A stretch of DNA of 43,658 nucleotides, from contig JAWXBP010000008.1 in NCBI GenBank assembly GCA_034440135.1, forward strand, positions 1 to 43,658. Reading direction: 5' to 3'. Position 1 is the first letter of the stretch. Each line of letters begins with the position of its first letter. This document shows positions 28,501-37,119 of this stretch, in pieces. The position numbers and the translations under genes were made by a program. The notes below the pieces were generated by a model. It saw only the letters and a list, made by a program, of their open reading frames with translations. It did no database searches and was not told where the DNA came from. Origin of the DNA: Planctomycetia bacterium (GTDB lineage Bacteria > Planctomycetota > Planctomycetia > Pirellulales > JALHLM01).

Positions 28501-31500
28501 TGCGCGATCGATTGCAGCAACGTCGTGAGCGGGCTGGCCATGGATTGATCGCGCAATCCTGCCACATCTGGGACCGACACCATGAGATCGAGCGCCCCAC
28601 GGTCGGAGGCCATTTTCTCGTTGACGGTTAGCAATTGCGCCATCGCCTCGCTGGCGTTCGATTCATCGAGCGATGCGAAGGCCTTGCTGAGGCCGTTCTT
28701 GACTTGCGACTGAAAGTAGTTTTCGCCTCGACCGTTCCACTGCGCGGCGGCAGTCAAAGCGGCAGGATCGTCGCTCACGCCCTGGTAAATCTTCACCGCC
28801 TCGACCGGGAAGCCCAATTCCAGCATCTTGTCGCCGGCCCACACGGAGTTCTCCACGCGCTGATAAGAAGAATACTGCGCGTCGTAGCGACTGAAGTTCT
28901 GCCCCGCCAACTGCTTGACCATCAGGGCGCGGGCGTCGTCCTGGCGGCCCAAATCGACGTAGAGCTTCAACAGCCGCGCCACGGGAGAATACTGAATTTG
29001 CTGCATGGACTGTTGTTCCGTCGCCGCTCGCTCCAGCAATCGCAGGGCCAACGGGCGCGTGTCCTGAAAGGCGTCCAACTCCTGCCCGAGCAACCAGCAG
29101 GCGGCGGGTGGCATGTCCTTCACGAGTTCCTCGTCGCTCAGGAGTTTCTCCAACTTCGCTTTGGCCGTTTCCGCCTGGCCCTCCTTGATATCCATCAAGG
29201 CCAGCAGAGCCTGGCCGCCGTACCAGTTAGGAGACTCGCCGAGCGCAGCCTCAATCGACTTGCGCATGTCCTGGACATGATCGGTGCCTTGGATGCCTTC
29301 CAGCAACTGCTGGAACGCGCCATTCGCCTGGCCGTTGCCGCTGTAGGAAGTGATCTCGCCAATGCCGAACCAGGGGGCCGAGGCCACTTCTTCTTTCGTC
29401 GGCAAGATGCCGCGTTTGCCCAGCTGGTAGATGCGCGGATGCTTCCACAACTGCGGATTGTGGATCTGCGTGATCAGCTGGCCGCGATAGCTTGGCAGAT
29501 CCTGATAGACGCGCTCCAGCAGATTGGCCGCGAGATCCGCGTTCTTTTCGTCCTGCATCAATTCCGAGGCGAGGTTGATGATGTAGTACGGTTGCCGGAA
29601 CGACTTGAGGTTCATCGTTTCGAACGCCTTGACCAACTCCAGCGTGCGTTGGCAACGATCGAACGTGCGGCGAATGTTGTAGAGTTCGTCCGCGATCCAT
29701 TCAGGGCGTTCCTTGAGGATTTCCAGGTATTGGTCGCAGGCCTCGGTCGCCTTGCCGGCGCGATCCAATTGTTGCGCCAGTTGATAGCGCAGCGCGACCG
29801 CCTTGGGACGGGCCGCGACGGCCTTTTCCAGCAGCTCCTGCATCTTGTCGCGGTTGTTCGACGCCTGATAAAGCTCGATCAACTGATCGTAGAGCCGCGG
29901 CGACTCGGGCGACTTGGCCAGCTGCGTTTCCAGCCGATCAATCAACGCCGGCAACGCGCCTGTTTGCGACAGCACAGAGAGCGCCTGAGTCCGCGTTCCG
30001 CTATCGGAAGTGCGGTAGCGCATGGGGTTCATCCCCGTCGTTTGCGAAGACAAGGGCGGCGACGTGCGGCGCAGGATCGTATGGGCGATCTGCTGCGCGA
30101 GCTCGGTTTTGCCCTGCCCCTGATAGAGCGACATCAGCGAGGCCAGGGATGAAGTCTGATTGCCGGCGCGGCGATGCACGCGGCCGAGAATCGCCTCGGC
30201 CATATCATGCAGCCCCAGGCGCCGCATTTGTTCCACGAGCGCCAGTTGCGCGTCGTTATCGAGCCGCAATCCGAAGAGCCGTTCGGCGGATTTCCGCGCT
30301 CGTTCCACGTCGCCCACGCGTTCAGCGAGTTGCAACGCCATTTGCTCGCGCCGCTGCACCAGTTGTTGATCGCGCGGCGTGATCGAATCGACGATCGTCA
30401 GCGCGTCGTCGAAGTCGCCGCGCAGCGAGTACAGGGACGCCAACTCCAGGCGCATCAGCGGATCGTTGGAAAGCTGATCGCTGGCCGCGCGGAGTTGCTC
30501 GAGGGCGTCGTCCTGCTCCTCCATCCACCACAGCATGTAGCCGAGCATCAGTTGCTCGTACAGCTTGGCTTGCGGATCCGCCTGGGCGACACGCTGCCGC
30601 AATCGATCCGACAAATCGCTGAGCACATCGTTGCGTTGGAAGACCTCATACGCCTCGCGGAGGATCATCAGCGCGGATTGTTCGACGTAAAGGTTGGTGG
30701 GCGGATACGGAACCTCCGCGTAAAAGCTTTCTTTGCCGTACTTGAGTTGCCATTGATTGGAGGAATTCTGCGAGACGGTCGGCGTGCGCGAATTGGACTT
30801 CCGTTGCGCGATCCGCTGTTGCCCTTCCGCCACGGCCAGATCGAGCGCGCCGTCCAGGATGCCCAAGATTTTCGCGTGTTCTTCCTCGGGCCCCAGTTGC
30901 CCCATCCATTGCACGATCAGATTCGTCGCGCGACCGAGAACCTGCGGACCGGCACTAGCGCCACCCCGTCCGCCGCGCGCCGGGGCGACCGTGGAGCCCT
31001 GAGCGATCTCCGCTCGCGCCGCTGCGATCCATTTTTGATACACGTCCGGCAGCCGCTCGTATTGCTCCTGGGACTGGAGCAATTGCATGGTCCCGGCCAA
31101 CGCGCCGCCGTTCGCGCTCTTGGCAACGCGTTCTTCCATCATCGCATTGGCTTGATCCTCGCGGCCAGCCAACTTCAGTTCCTCCATGACGATGCCGAGG
31201 TAACCGCTCGCCATGGAGTTGCCCGAAACCATCACGTAAGACCCGCCGATGTTGACGTACATCTGTCCGTTCGAGCCATACGCAATCTGGCCTCCCATCA
31301 GCGCGTTCGAAATCTCGTCCGATTCGTCATTTTTGACCAGGTGCTGATAGCAAGTCAGCATCAGCGTCAGATCTTCTTCGCTGAGCGGCGGCTTCTTTGG
31401 CGCCTCTTGTCCCGACTGGCGAACCTGCCGTGAATTGGGATCAACGGCGCGCAATCGCAGCGAGCTCAGGAAGAATCGCTCCGCTTCATCGCCGCCGGCC

Positions 31501-34500
31501 TTGGCGAGGCGCACGGAGGTCTTGTACACGGAGTCGTAGTTGTTGCGCAATTGCTCGACGTACAACCAATCGTAAATCGTTTCTTGGCTCGCATCCGCCG
31601 CGGCGGCGCGGGTCGTTAGCTCATCAATCACCGATGGTTTGGCGTCCGTCGAGGCGCTCGACTCCTCGGTCGTGGCGGCCGCCAGCGCGTCCTCCTGGTA
31701 CTTCAGCAGCCAGCCGTAGGCCGCCATCCGCGCCACGCCGTATGCCTCTGGCGTCCAAGTGCGCGGCTGCGACGCACCCGAGTAGTAGCCGCGATCCGGG
31801 TCCAATCCCACCGCCGACCGGACTTGCGATGAATTGCCCAACATCTCCAACGGCGATTGCCGCTTGGGCGCCGTCGTGCGAATGCCGCGGATATTCTCCG
31901 AGCGGGCTTTGGCCTGCGCTTGTTTCAATCGTTCTTCCGCGGCGGCCCCGAGCGCGTCATGCGCGACTTTGAGCGACAACAGTCGCTCGAACCGCGCCAG
32001 CGCCTCGTCACTCTTTTCCAGCGAGTGCCAGGCCAGGCCTTCGCGGTAGAGCAATTCCCAGTCGTCGCGTTGTTCGCTCAACAGCGGCTCGGTGATCGCC
32101 AGCACGCTTTCGTAGGCGCCTTGCGCCAACAAGGAGTCGAGGCTCTTCAGCAGTCGCTCCTTGTTTTCCTCACGGCGCGTGAGCTTGACGAAGATTTCGG
32201 TGGCCTCGTCCCGATCCCCGCGCGCCTGCAGTAGGTTCGCCAGGCGAAATTCCGTCTCATGGCCGGGCGCGATCGCCACCAGTTGCCGTTGATATTCGAC
32301 CGCCGCGTCCGGATCGGCGCTCTCCTCGCAGAGCTTGGACAGTTGCTGCAAGAGATTCGTATCGCGCGTGTCTTCGCTGAGCAGACTCTCCAGTTCCTGC
32401 CGCGCCGTGCCGTAATCGCCCGAGGTGTGATGCGCCTGGGCCAGGCAAATCGTGATTTCGCGCCGCTGCTCGTCCTCGCGGCGGTCGCGTTCGAAGCGCT
32501 CGATTAGTTTTTCGAACTGATTGCTGAGCAAGTACAACTCGGTCAGCTTCGTGGTCAGTGAGACCTTGTCCTCAATTTCCTCGGACTTTTCGAAGGCTCG
32601 CCAGTACACTTCGATCGCTTCGTCCGCGCGGAATTGTTCCGAGAGCGCCGCGCCGAGCGCCATAATCAGGTGCGGCTCCGTGGGATTGATCCGGACCGCC
32701 TTGCGGAGCGTGTCCAGCCCTTCCTCCGCGTTGCCCAGTTGAAAGCAAAGCTGTGCGTAGAACTCGTAGTTCTCCGTATTGCCAGGGGCGGAGACAATCA
32801 AATCCTTGCCCGCTTGGAGCGCCTCGTCCTTGCGGCCAAGCTGCGCCTCGAGGCGCGCCACGTTCATCAGGTAGTCGCCCCGCGAACGCCGGTCGACGTC
32901 CGCGAGTTGCCGATTCTTTTCCGCCGCTCGGGCGAAATCGCCGGATTGTTCGGCGATCCGTGCCGCGGCGCCGAGCGCCGGAATCGACTTCGCGTCCTTG
33001 GCCAGCGCTTGTTCGACCGCTTCCGCGGCGTCTGTCCAGCGTCGATCGGCTTCGTAATAGCGCGTCAGCAGATGCCAGGCGGCGGCCGTCGCTGCCGAAT
33101 CCGCGGTCACTTGGGCCGCGAGCTTCGCGGTCTCGTCATCCAGCCGATCGCCCGCTTGATAGACTTCAATCCGCTGTTGAATCACGGCGTCCTGTTCATC
33201 CGTGTTCGCGGCGAGTGATTCCGCAGCGCCGATATACGTGAGCGCCTCATCAAATCTCCCGGCGCGGGCATGCAACTCGGCGCCTTTGAGCTGCAAGCTG
33301 AAATCCTTGGCGTCCAACTGGCAGGCGTCGGCAATCTGCTCGACCGCCTGGTCGAGGTAACCGAAGCTGTTGTAAATCTCCGCCAGTCGCGCCACGTTGA
33401 CGGCGGTCCGCCGAGATCCGGCGACGATCTCCTGCCACGTCGCCAGGGCCTCGTCGGAGCGCTTGAGAATGTGGTAGTACTCGCCCAAATATTCGCGATA
33501 TTGCGGGTCCTCTGGCGCGAGTTCCACCGCCTGTTGGTAGAGGGCGATCGCCTCGTCGTTGATGTTCGCCTGGCGGAACAGGTCGGCGACTTGGGCGACT
33601 GTCGGCGCGTCCTTGGGATGGGCCTCGAGGATCATCCGCCAGATGCGCGTCGCTTCCGTCGTGCGGGCGTCCGGCGGCTGCTCCTTGTCGCGAACGACTA
33701 ACTTGCCCCATTCGCGCAGGAAGTCGACGTTGCCGGGAGCCGATTCCACGAGCAGCGCGTACTGCTTCACGGCGTCGGCGTAGCGCTGATCGTCGACAAG
33801 TTGGTCGATAAACGTTTTGCGCAGTTCGGTCCGCGTGGGGGCGAGCTTGATCGCCTTTTCCATCCAAGTGGACGCCTCCGGCACGCGCGCGGAGGAGGCC
33901 AGGAAGTTGGCCAGTCGGGCCATGCTATCCACGTCTTCCACATGCGCTGCGATCCAGCGCTCGTAGTACTTCACCAGGCCGTCCTGATCGCCGGCGCGGA
34001 GGAACACGTCTTCGATCCGTCGCCGCACGTCGCGGTGGAGCCAGCTTTCCGGATTCAAGTCCGCCAGGAGCGCTTCGAGACTCGCCACGCCCTCGTCTTT
34101 TTGGCCTTCACGGATTTTCAAGTCCGCCGCCTGAATGCGGAACATCGTGCGGCGATAATCGTCTTCTACCATGCCGGCGAGTTTTTCGAAGCGCGGCAGC
34201 GCTTGCTTATATTCCCCTTCCTCGACGAGCGTCACGGCGATCTGCTCCTGCACGCGGGGATCGTCTGGAAAGAGCGCTTCGAGCCGTTCCCAGACCTGCA
34301 TCGCCTCGGCCGAACGCTGCGCGCGTTGGTGCACGCGGCCAAGTTGCTGAAAGATCTCCAAGAGGTCGTTGCGAGGGGGCTTGCGGGTGATCGCCCGTTC
34401 GAATGCCTGGACCGCGTTCTCCGGTTCACCGACCTGCAGCAACGATTGTCCCAAGTAATACGAGGCCAGGGCGTCCTCGGCGCGCAATGCTTCGGCGCTG

Positions 34501-34868
34501 CGGAACGCATCCGCGGCGTTGGCGTCTTCGCCGCGTTGGGATTCGAAGAGTCCGAGCAGCATCCAGCCCGCGGAGTCGTTCGGCGCGGCCTGGACCCGCT
34601 CGCGGAGCTTAGCAAGAAATGCATCCAGCGTGCCGAACTCGACATGATGACCATAGACGCGATCTAGCGCGGTACCGCGGCGCGGCGTTTTCTCGAGTAC
34701 CGTCAGAAAACGCTGGGCCACGGCGATTTGCTGCGCCTCCTCCTCAGAGGGTTCGGCAGCAGCCGGTTCCTGGGAAATCGCCATGCGAACCGAAATGGAC
34801 GGAGCCGCCAGGGCGAAAGCCAGGCCGAACAACGCCGCAAGAAAACCACGCCATTCGATATGCGCCAT
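22584..34868 (-). CDS. Giant exported TPR protein (4094 aa) with repeated C-terminal concanavalin/DUF1583-like modules
   Basis: One uninterrupted 12.3-kb frame encodes it. Residues 1-35 are a signal peptide or anchor (FLAALFGLAFALAAPSIS). Residues about 60-2850 are almost entirely TPR-like helix pairs (ASYYLGQSLLQVGEPENAVQ, ALYQQAVELAPEDPQYREYL and many more). Interruptions are a Gly-rich patch near 1200 (YGSNGQMYVNIGGSYVM), RGGRGGASAG near 1300 and a basic Pro/Arg stretch near 2290. From about 2875 there are beta-rich modules. A pair (2875-3050, 3050-3255) is repeated after a helical linker (3500-3670, 3673-3855), and a related domain ends the protein (3890-4094). GGAGG nine bases before the ATG supports the start. 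The function is unknown; a scaffold outside the cytoplasm is inferred. Confidence 0.93.
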   Translation of the reverse strand: MAHIEWRGFLAALFGLAFALAAPSISVRMAISQEPAAAEPSEEEAQQIAVAQRFLTVLEKTPRRGTALDRVYGHHVEFGTLDAFLAKLRERVQAAPNDSAGWMLLGLFESQRGEDANAADAFRSAEALRAEDALASYYLGQSLLQVGEPENAVQAFERAITRKPPRNDLLEIFQQLGRVHQRAQRSAEAMQVWERLEALFPDDPRVQEQIAVTLVEEGEYKQALPRFEKLAGMVEDDYRRTMFRIQAADLKIREGQKDEGVASLEALLADLNPESWLHRDVRRRIEDVFLRAGDQDGLVKYYERWIAAHVEDVDSMARLANFLASSARVPEASTWMEKAIKLAPTRTELRKTFIDQLVDDQRYADAVKQYALLVESAPGNVDFLREWGKLVVRDKEQPPDARTTEATRIWRMILEAHPKDAPTVAQVADLFRQANINDEAIALYQQAVELAPEDPQYREYLGEYYHILKRSDEALATWQEIVAGSRRTAVNVARLAEIYNSFGYLDQAVEQIADACQLDAKDFSLQLKGAELHARAGRFDEALTYIGAAESLAANTDEQDAVIQQRIEVYQAGDRLDDETAKLAAQVTADSAATAAAWHLLTRYYEADRRWTDAAEAVEQALAKDAKSIPALGAAARIAEQSGDFARAAEKNRQLADVDRRSRGDYLMNVARLEAQLGRKDEALQAGKDLIVSAPGNTENYEFYAQLCFQLGNAEEGLDTLRKAVRINPTEPHLIMALGAALSEQFRADEAIEVYWRAFEKSEEIEDKVSLTTKLTELYLLSNQFEKLIERFERDRREDEQRREITICLAQAHHTSGDYGTARQELESLLSEDTRDTNLLQQLSKLCEESADPDAAVEYQRQLVAIAPGHETEFRLANLLQARGDRDEATEIFVKLTRREENKERLLKSLDSLLAQGAYESVLAITEPLLSEQRDDWELLYREGLAWHSLEKSDEALARFERLLSLKVAHDALGAAAEERLKQAQAKARSENIRGIRTTAPKRQSPLEMLGNSSQVRSAVGLDPDRGYYSGASQPRTWTPEAYGVARMAAYGWLLKYQEDALAAATTEESSASTDAKPSVIDELTTRAAAADASQETIYDWLYVEQLRNNYDSVYKTSVRLAKAGGDEAERFFLSSLRLRAVDPNSRQVRQSGQEAPKKPPLSEEDLTLMLTCYQHLVKNDESDEISNALMGGQIAYGSNGQMYVNIGGSYVMVSGNSMASGYLGIVMEELKLAGREDQANAMMEERVAKSANGGALAGTMQLLQSQEQYERLPDVYQKWIAAARAEIAQGSTVAPARGGRGGASAGPQVLGRATNLIVQWMGQLGPEEEHAKILGILDGALDLAVAEGQQRIAQRKSNSRTPTVSQNSSNQWQLKYGKESFYAEVPYPPTNLYVEQSALMILREAYEVFQRNDVLSDLSDRLRQRVAQADPQAKLYEQLMLGYMLWWMEEQDDALEQLRAASDQLSNDPLMRLELASLYSLRGDFDDALTIVDSITPRDQQLVQRREQMALQLAERVGDVERARKSAERLFGLRLDNDAQLALVEQMRRLGLHDMAEAILGRVHRRAGNQTSSLASLMSLYQGQGKTELAQQIAHTILRRTSPPLSSQTTGMNPMRYRTSDSGTRTQALSVLSQTGALPALIDRLETQLAKSPESPRLYDQLIELYQASNNRDKMQELLEKAVAARPKAVALRYQLAQQLDRAGKATEACDQYLEILKERPEWIADELYNIRRTFDRCQRTLELVKAFETMNLKSFRQPYYIINLASELMQDEKNADLAANLLERVYQDLPSYRGQLITQIHNPQLWKHPRIYQLGKRGILPTKEEVASAPWFGIGEITSYSGNGQANGAFQQLLEGIQGTDHVQDMRKSIEAALGESPNWYGGQALLALMDIKEGQAETAKAKLEKLLSDEELVKDMPPAACWLLGQELDAFQDTRPLALRLLERAATEQQSMQQIQYSPVARLLKLYVDLGRQDDARALMVKQLAGQNFSRYDAQYSSYQRVENSVWAGDKMLELGFPVEAVKIYQGVSDDPAALTAAAQWNGRGENYFQSQVKNGLSKAFASLDESNASEAMAQLLTVNEKMASDRGALDLMVSVPDVAGLRDQSMASPLTTLLQSIAQQEKLKTSIGDRLRELRAQHPTDVSIGITLAAFEQGTKSGAAGEALRELDVLVAGQPLVEVPEGRRPNSRQRREALLSVPLWLVARECLTTPEYAEIGERLAARSLDAARRQVDRKYLVAILYDWGQRSLAQGNRAQAEQKWSELLELVTVRPQRKAQTEESAPHALPQRVRPAARAPKRPMSRWNSAGMGAVALVSLLYQDAPPTGVEEAVAADAVPPLTNSQFQVAMEIAMVSAENGLPELSRKAVRAAMLGGLPVPDPAADPVAQVGARRRIIRSSPYGMAAEEASGDAVEVAEMLKRVLDKWTGDAYPPLEVYELLHPIVLPAARATEILLFADSSKLQDAESKSLAATLVQWAKRADRLDDLHGRVEARKANAAMLVPALVLQIQIALARDKLDDAHLQLLELDQALSQGPLPQQLQLACHAAIPASEREALKDAAFAILKRAVQGQTQDAGNGDGLSPLGDLAVRVNKHFASKPEEVKAFYEQYLLGRQTQYSQYDGDYGQYIQWNDYASIAQAAAESGLTEIALDYIGRVMDYNHPEHSRPNVTLPLAVVCRDLNKLAPEERYEAWRKWTLPQAGRQTVRLTAEWVRPVDVPKVFLSPAAQQAKYHGGELISNFDELLNAAHEVGKLTEVRDQAAQAREQKLANANTLWLMTLIRLGEIAVAEPAIQETIREVAKQDDKPAEQLWADYLLYRACMQSPQFAPVYGPRRMELTKAIRERYLHHLLEHIEYDFAERTAQDTGTTIQPGDQTLEHWRPASTLNHPQTLIQPWWVAHEGQLTHLCGSGKDILAFRYPLAGDFTFSVDCYKSGWKESDAGYGGIIVEALQAGSNSSVWSVGNHDTIHFEGPLARNLDGFNHVEIRVQDGVMQYVVNNHVNYEEAAGTTSPWLLLYTDRPRVTAFKNLKITGSPVIPREVKLISGDRMDGWNASNYYEQQPPKRQIAQAALIDRDPDVYYQDEIPTEFDWLAKDGVLHGEAQDLPDDAQSWIYYHRPLQDGETIRYEFHYVPGQSSAFPTIGHLAMMLHPDGVDAHWVSDPTWDAALFDLQQAQEAVEPEYRRGPTKLPLKANDWNQVETTIRGDTVIVSLNGTVVYERPLEPSIVRTFGLFRRRNQSSQVRDVTLTGPWPETLTPEIAENLLAARPTENVADERLLQDIIGEFAQLHRPAELLAETKSLADAEAYVRLRDWVLPTPARDNFRLYFERRPIAARPSIDDAIICPAIELTRLAERLGKLPELRQSVDDVTARGRKAEHEKLAMAALVALESGDLQGLPAKLAQLDAMIEAIPKESSLGERMADYVVIWRAMQAPAFRLAAYDLAIKLQSREREGGASSGSEDWHRQLDGLAGDTERMLAGTEPEQDATGTAARQWREVPYWKPDLRGKGFRASSWRLMRGAAQHVAGENYSQLYFQSPLRGKFEIQVERPLHSWREAILAYGMLAADARYDLKAKRVISVLHGFNDVDKELNIPQSGWLAQCRIAVDKHKISTYINDVLIHEETLAAPADPWVVLRAFSPGLRTTVHNLRIVGEPEIPEAIDLIAIERWQGWRADMFHEAFSLSAETDEAAWRKSGDEIVGVLNEARGVLPRESLLMYQRPLLEDGVIEFESYFTPGECIVHPAIGRVAFLVRPDGVKLHHLTDAEWETTGLSPVNESPLEASAASVALKENDWNQFRLQVEGDLATLSVNGAEVAKYELKETPNERFFGLFRYADQDKSRVRKLIYRGDWPKQSPALADQELAYGPSGALPLAELKGETLELNLTKPLGELAAVGVFPMGPAERITTTPEGARLELHGAANYEGWPGLIFKQPTSGDFDITFDFSQLVLGKVGEGWGNGMSFKVVFDVPDQWAEVGVYLDGAGQEQLRTTFAHKQVNGAMTQDSRNSNGHYESGRLRLVRQGTLLHCLFAMQDSEDFRILETFVVGAAPVAEFKLENVSSDAVGAVDVVAGKVTLVRPATRAATAIETPKP

Positions 34869-35094
34869 AACCAGGGTCCTCCACGGAGGGATAGACGTAA
34901 TCCGGCCCCATTTGGTTTGCAGGAGCGGATCGGCAAATCGATTTTAGTTCCGGGCTCGTTCTGGAAATACTAACCAAATTACGATAGCAAAAGCTAGACA
35001 CCGCGTATTCTTTGCCCCACAATCCGCCTTGAACGACCCACACGCGACTGAATCGCGTAGGAGTAGCGAACCAACGTACTCGAGCGAGGCGCCG
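34869..35094. promoter_or_regulatory. Divergent control region between the giant TPR gene and the MoxR operon
   Basis: This 226-bp gap must hold promoters for both directions. An AT-richer core (about 34930-35015) is a likely promoter area, but no clear -35/-10 pair can be assigned. ATTTGGTT at 34910-34917 and AACCAAAT at 34972-34979 form an 8-base inverted repeat with a 54-base spacer, which could be paired half-sites or chance. Confidence 0.5.
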
Positions 35095-36105
35095 ATGAGT
35101 GTCAGCGAGGAACTGAAGCAGCAACTCGATCAGTTTCGCCACGATTTCGCCCGACTGCGCGCGGAGATTGGCAAAGTGATCGTCGGCCAGCGTGAAATCC
35201 TGGACGACACTTTGGTCGCGCTCATCGCCGGCGGACACGTACTCTTGGAAGGCGTGCCGGGGCTGGGGAAAACCCTGACCGTCCGCACGCTGGCCGATGC
35301 GCTCGATTTGCAGTTTCATCGCATCCAGTTCACGCCCGACCTGATGCCGGCGGACTTGATCGGCACCAATATCGTGCTGGAAACGCCCGAAGGGCGCAAG
35401 GTGTTTGAGTTCCAGCAGGGTCCGCTATTCACGAATGTGCTCTTGGCGGATGAAATTAATCGGGCGACGCCGAAAACGCAGTCCGCCTTGCTGGAATCGA
35501 TGCAAGAGCACTCGGTCACCGTCGCGGGGATCACGCACAAGCTGAGTGAACCGTTCTTTGTGATGGCCACGCAAAATCCATTGGAGATGGAAGGAACCTA
35601 TCCGCTTCCAGAAGCGCAGTTAGACCGGTTTTTCTGCAAACTGCTCGTGAAGTACCCCAGCGCCGCGGACCTGGAATCGATTCTCGATCGCACCACGGAG
35701 TCGGAAAACCCCCGCGCCGAGGCGGTCCTCGCCGGCGCACGCATTTTGGAGATGGCCAAGCTCTCTAGGCAAATCCCGATTGCCGACGAAGTGCGCCGCT
35801 ACGGCATCGCGCTGGTGCTGGCCACGCATCCCGAACACGCCCTCGCCACCGGCGCCACGCGGCAATACGTCCGGTATGGCGCCAGCCCGCGTGGCTTGCA
35901 GTCGATGATCCTGGGCGCCAAGATCCGCGCCATTTTGGACAACCGCTATCACGTCGCCCGCGAAGACCTCCGCACGATGGCCTACCCCGTGCTGCGTCAT
36001 CGGTTGATCCTCAACTTCGAAGGCCAGGCCGAAGGAGTAGGCACGGACGATGTCATCCGTCAGATCATCGAAAAACTGTCCGAAGACGCGCTCGCGGCGG
36101 CGTGA
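35095..36105 (+). CDS. MoxR-family AAA+ ATPase
   Basis: This is a 336-aa cytoplasmic ATPase of the MoxR family, chaperone-like enzymes usually encoded beside DUF58 and VWA proteins. Walker A is GVPGLGKT (residues 53-60), and Walker B is VLLADEINRA with D119/E120. Sensor 1 is FFVMATQNPLEMEGTYPLPEAQLDRF, a MoxR hallmark. The C-terminal lid follows (YVRYGASPRGLQ). A TTG at 35029 would extend the frame by 22 residues of low-complexity sequence. The ATG at 35095, with GCGAGG before it, fits family length. It heads a four-gene plus-strand series. Confidence 0.96.
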   Translation: MSVSEELKQQLDQFRHDFARLRAEIGKVIVGQREILDDTLVALIAGGHVLLEGVPGLGKTLTVRTLADALDLQFHRIQFTPDLMPADLIGTNIVLETPEGRKVFEFQQGPLFTNVLLADEINRATPKTQSALLESMQEHSVTVAGITHKLSEPFFVMATQNPLEMEGTYPLPEAQLDRFFCKLLVKYPSAADLESILDRTTESENPRAEAVLAGARILEMAKLSRQIPIADEVRRYGIALVLATHPEHALATGATRQYVRYGASPRGLQSMILGAKIRAILDNRYHVAREDLRTMAYPVLRHRLILNFEGQAEGVGTDDVIRQIIEKLSEDALAAA

Positions 36106-36200
36106 CGTTCGCAAAGCACTCCTTACCATTGTTACTCCGCGCCTCCGCGGTTTGAAGAACAACACACTATCGAGTTGATTTAACGCCGATCCGCATCGAT

Positions 36201-37076
36201 ATGTTATTTCCGAACGATTTTCTCACGCGACTCGAATACCTTTCGATTATTTCGAAGCGGGTGTTTCGTGGTTCGTTGTTGGCGCAGCGGCGCACGATGC
36301 AGATGGGATCGGGGATCGAGTTTTCGGACCATCGGGAGTACGCCGCGGGGGACGACTTTCGCTACCTGGATTGGAACGTCTACGCACGGCACGGCGACTT
36401 GCTCCTCAAGCGATTTCAGGAAGAGCAGGATCTCCACGTATACATCCTGCTCGATTGCTCCCGCAGCATGGGTTATGGCGATCCGCCGAAGTTCACCCTC
36501 GCGCGACATTTGACGGCGGCGCTCGCGTACATCGCCTTAGCGGATCTGGATCGCGTGGCGGTGCTGGCGTTCGCGGACGGCATTCTCAAGGAGTTTCCGC
36601 TGACCCGGGGCAAAGCGCGAATACTGCCACTGATGAAATTCCTGGAAGGGCTCGAAGTCGCCGGCGAAGATACGAACCTCGTCCGAGCCGCGCAGGGCCT
36701 GCTGCAGCGAGGGCGTCGTACTGGGCTGGTCGTCGTGATCAGCGATCTCTTTGATGAGCATGGCTTTCAGAACGGGCTGGACCAGATGCGGTTCCGTCGC
36801 TTCGACGGTCACGTGCTGCAGCTTTACGACCCTCGCGAGGCCGATCCCATGATCCTGGGGGACGTGGAGCTGGTGGACGTGGAGACCAACTCGCTGCGAA
36901 AAGTGACCGTCACTGAGAAAAACGTCCGCGTCTACAAGCAGCTCTTTGCGGAACATCAGTCTGCGGTGCGAGACTATTGTCGCGGGTACGGACTCGGTTG
37001 CACGCAGACGCTGTCGACAGTGCGTTTCGATGACTTGATCTTGAAGATGATGCGCGAGGCAGGGCAGTTGGGTTGA
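36201..37076 (+). CDS. DUF58 domain protein (VWA-like)
   Basis: This 291-aa protein is the usual second gene of MoxR loci. The DUF58 signature is clear: GIEFSDHREYAAGDDFRYLD followed by WNVYAR, then the metal-ion site LLDCSRSMG with D85-x-S-x-S. VVVISDLFDE supplies the later acidic residues of the von Willebrand-like fold. It has no membrane segment and is shorter than many DUF58 proteins, which often have two N-terminal helices. It likely works with the MoxR ATPase at the inner face of the membrane. A 95-bp gap separates it from moxR and 43 bp from the next gene. Confidence 0.95.
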   Translation: MLFPNDFLTRLEYLSIISKRVFRGSLLAQRRTMQMGSGIEFSDHREYAAGDDFRYLDWNVYARHGDLLLKRFQEEQDLHVYILLDCSRSMGYGDPPKFTLARHLTAALAYIALADLDRVAVLAFADGILKEFPLTRGKARILPLMKFLEGLEVAGEDTNLVRAAQGLLQRGRRTGLVVVISDLFDEHGFQNGLDQMRFRRFDGHVLQLYDPREADPMILGDVELVDVETNSLRKVTVTEKNVRVYKQLFAEHQSAVRDYCRGYGLGCTQTLSTVRFDDLILKMMREAGQLG

Positions 37077-37119
37077 ACGGATTGGAACACTGAAACACTG
37101 AGGCCGTGCGTCGTTCGCC

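Noticed and set aside
25656-30152. Several 150-510-codon plus-strand frames opposite the giant TPR gene
   Set aside because: Their translations are Arg/Leu/Gln-rich mirrors of TPR codons with no recognisable motif. The minus frame is continuous with clear TPR and beta-module sequence.
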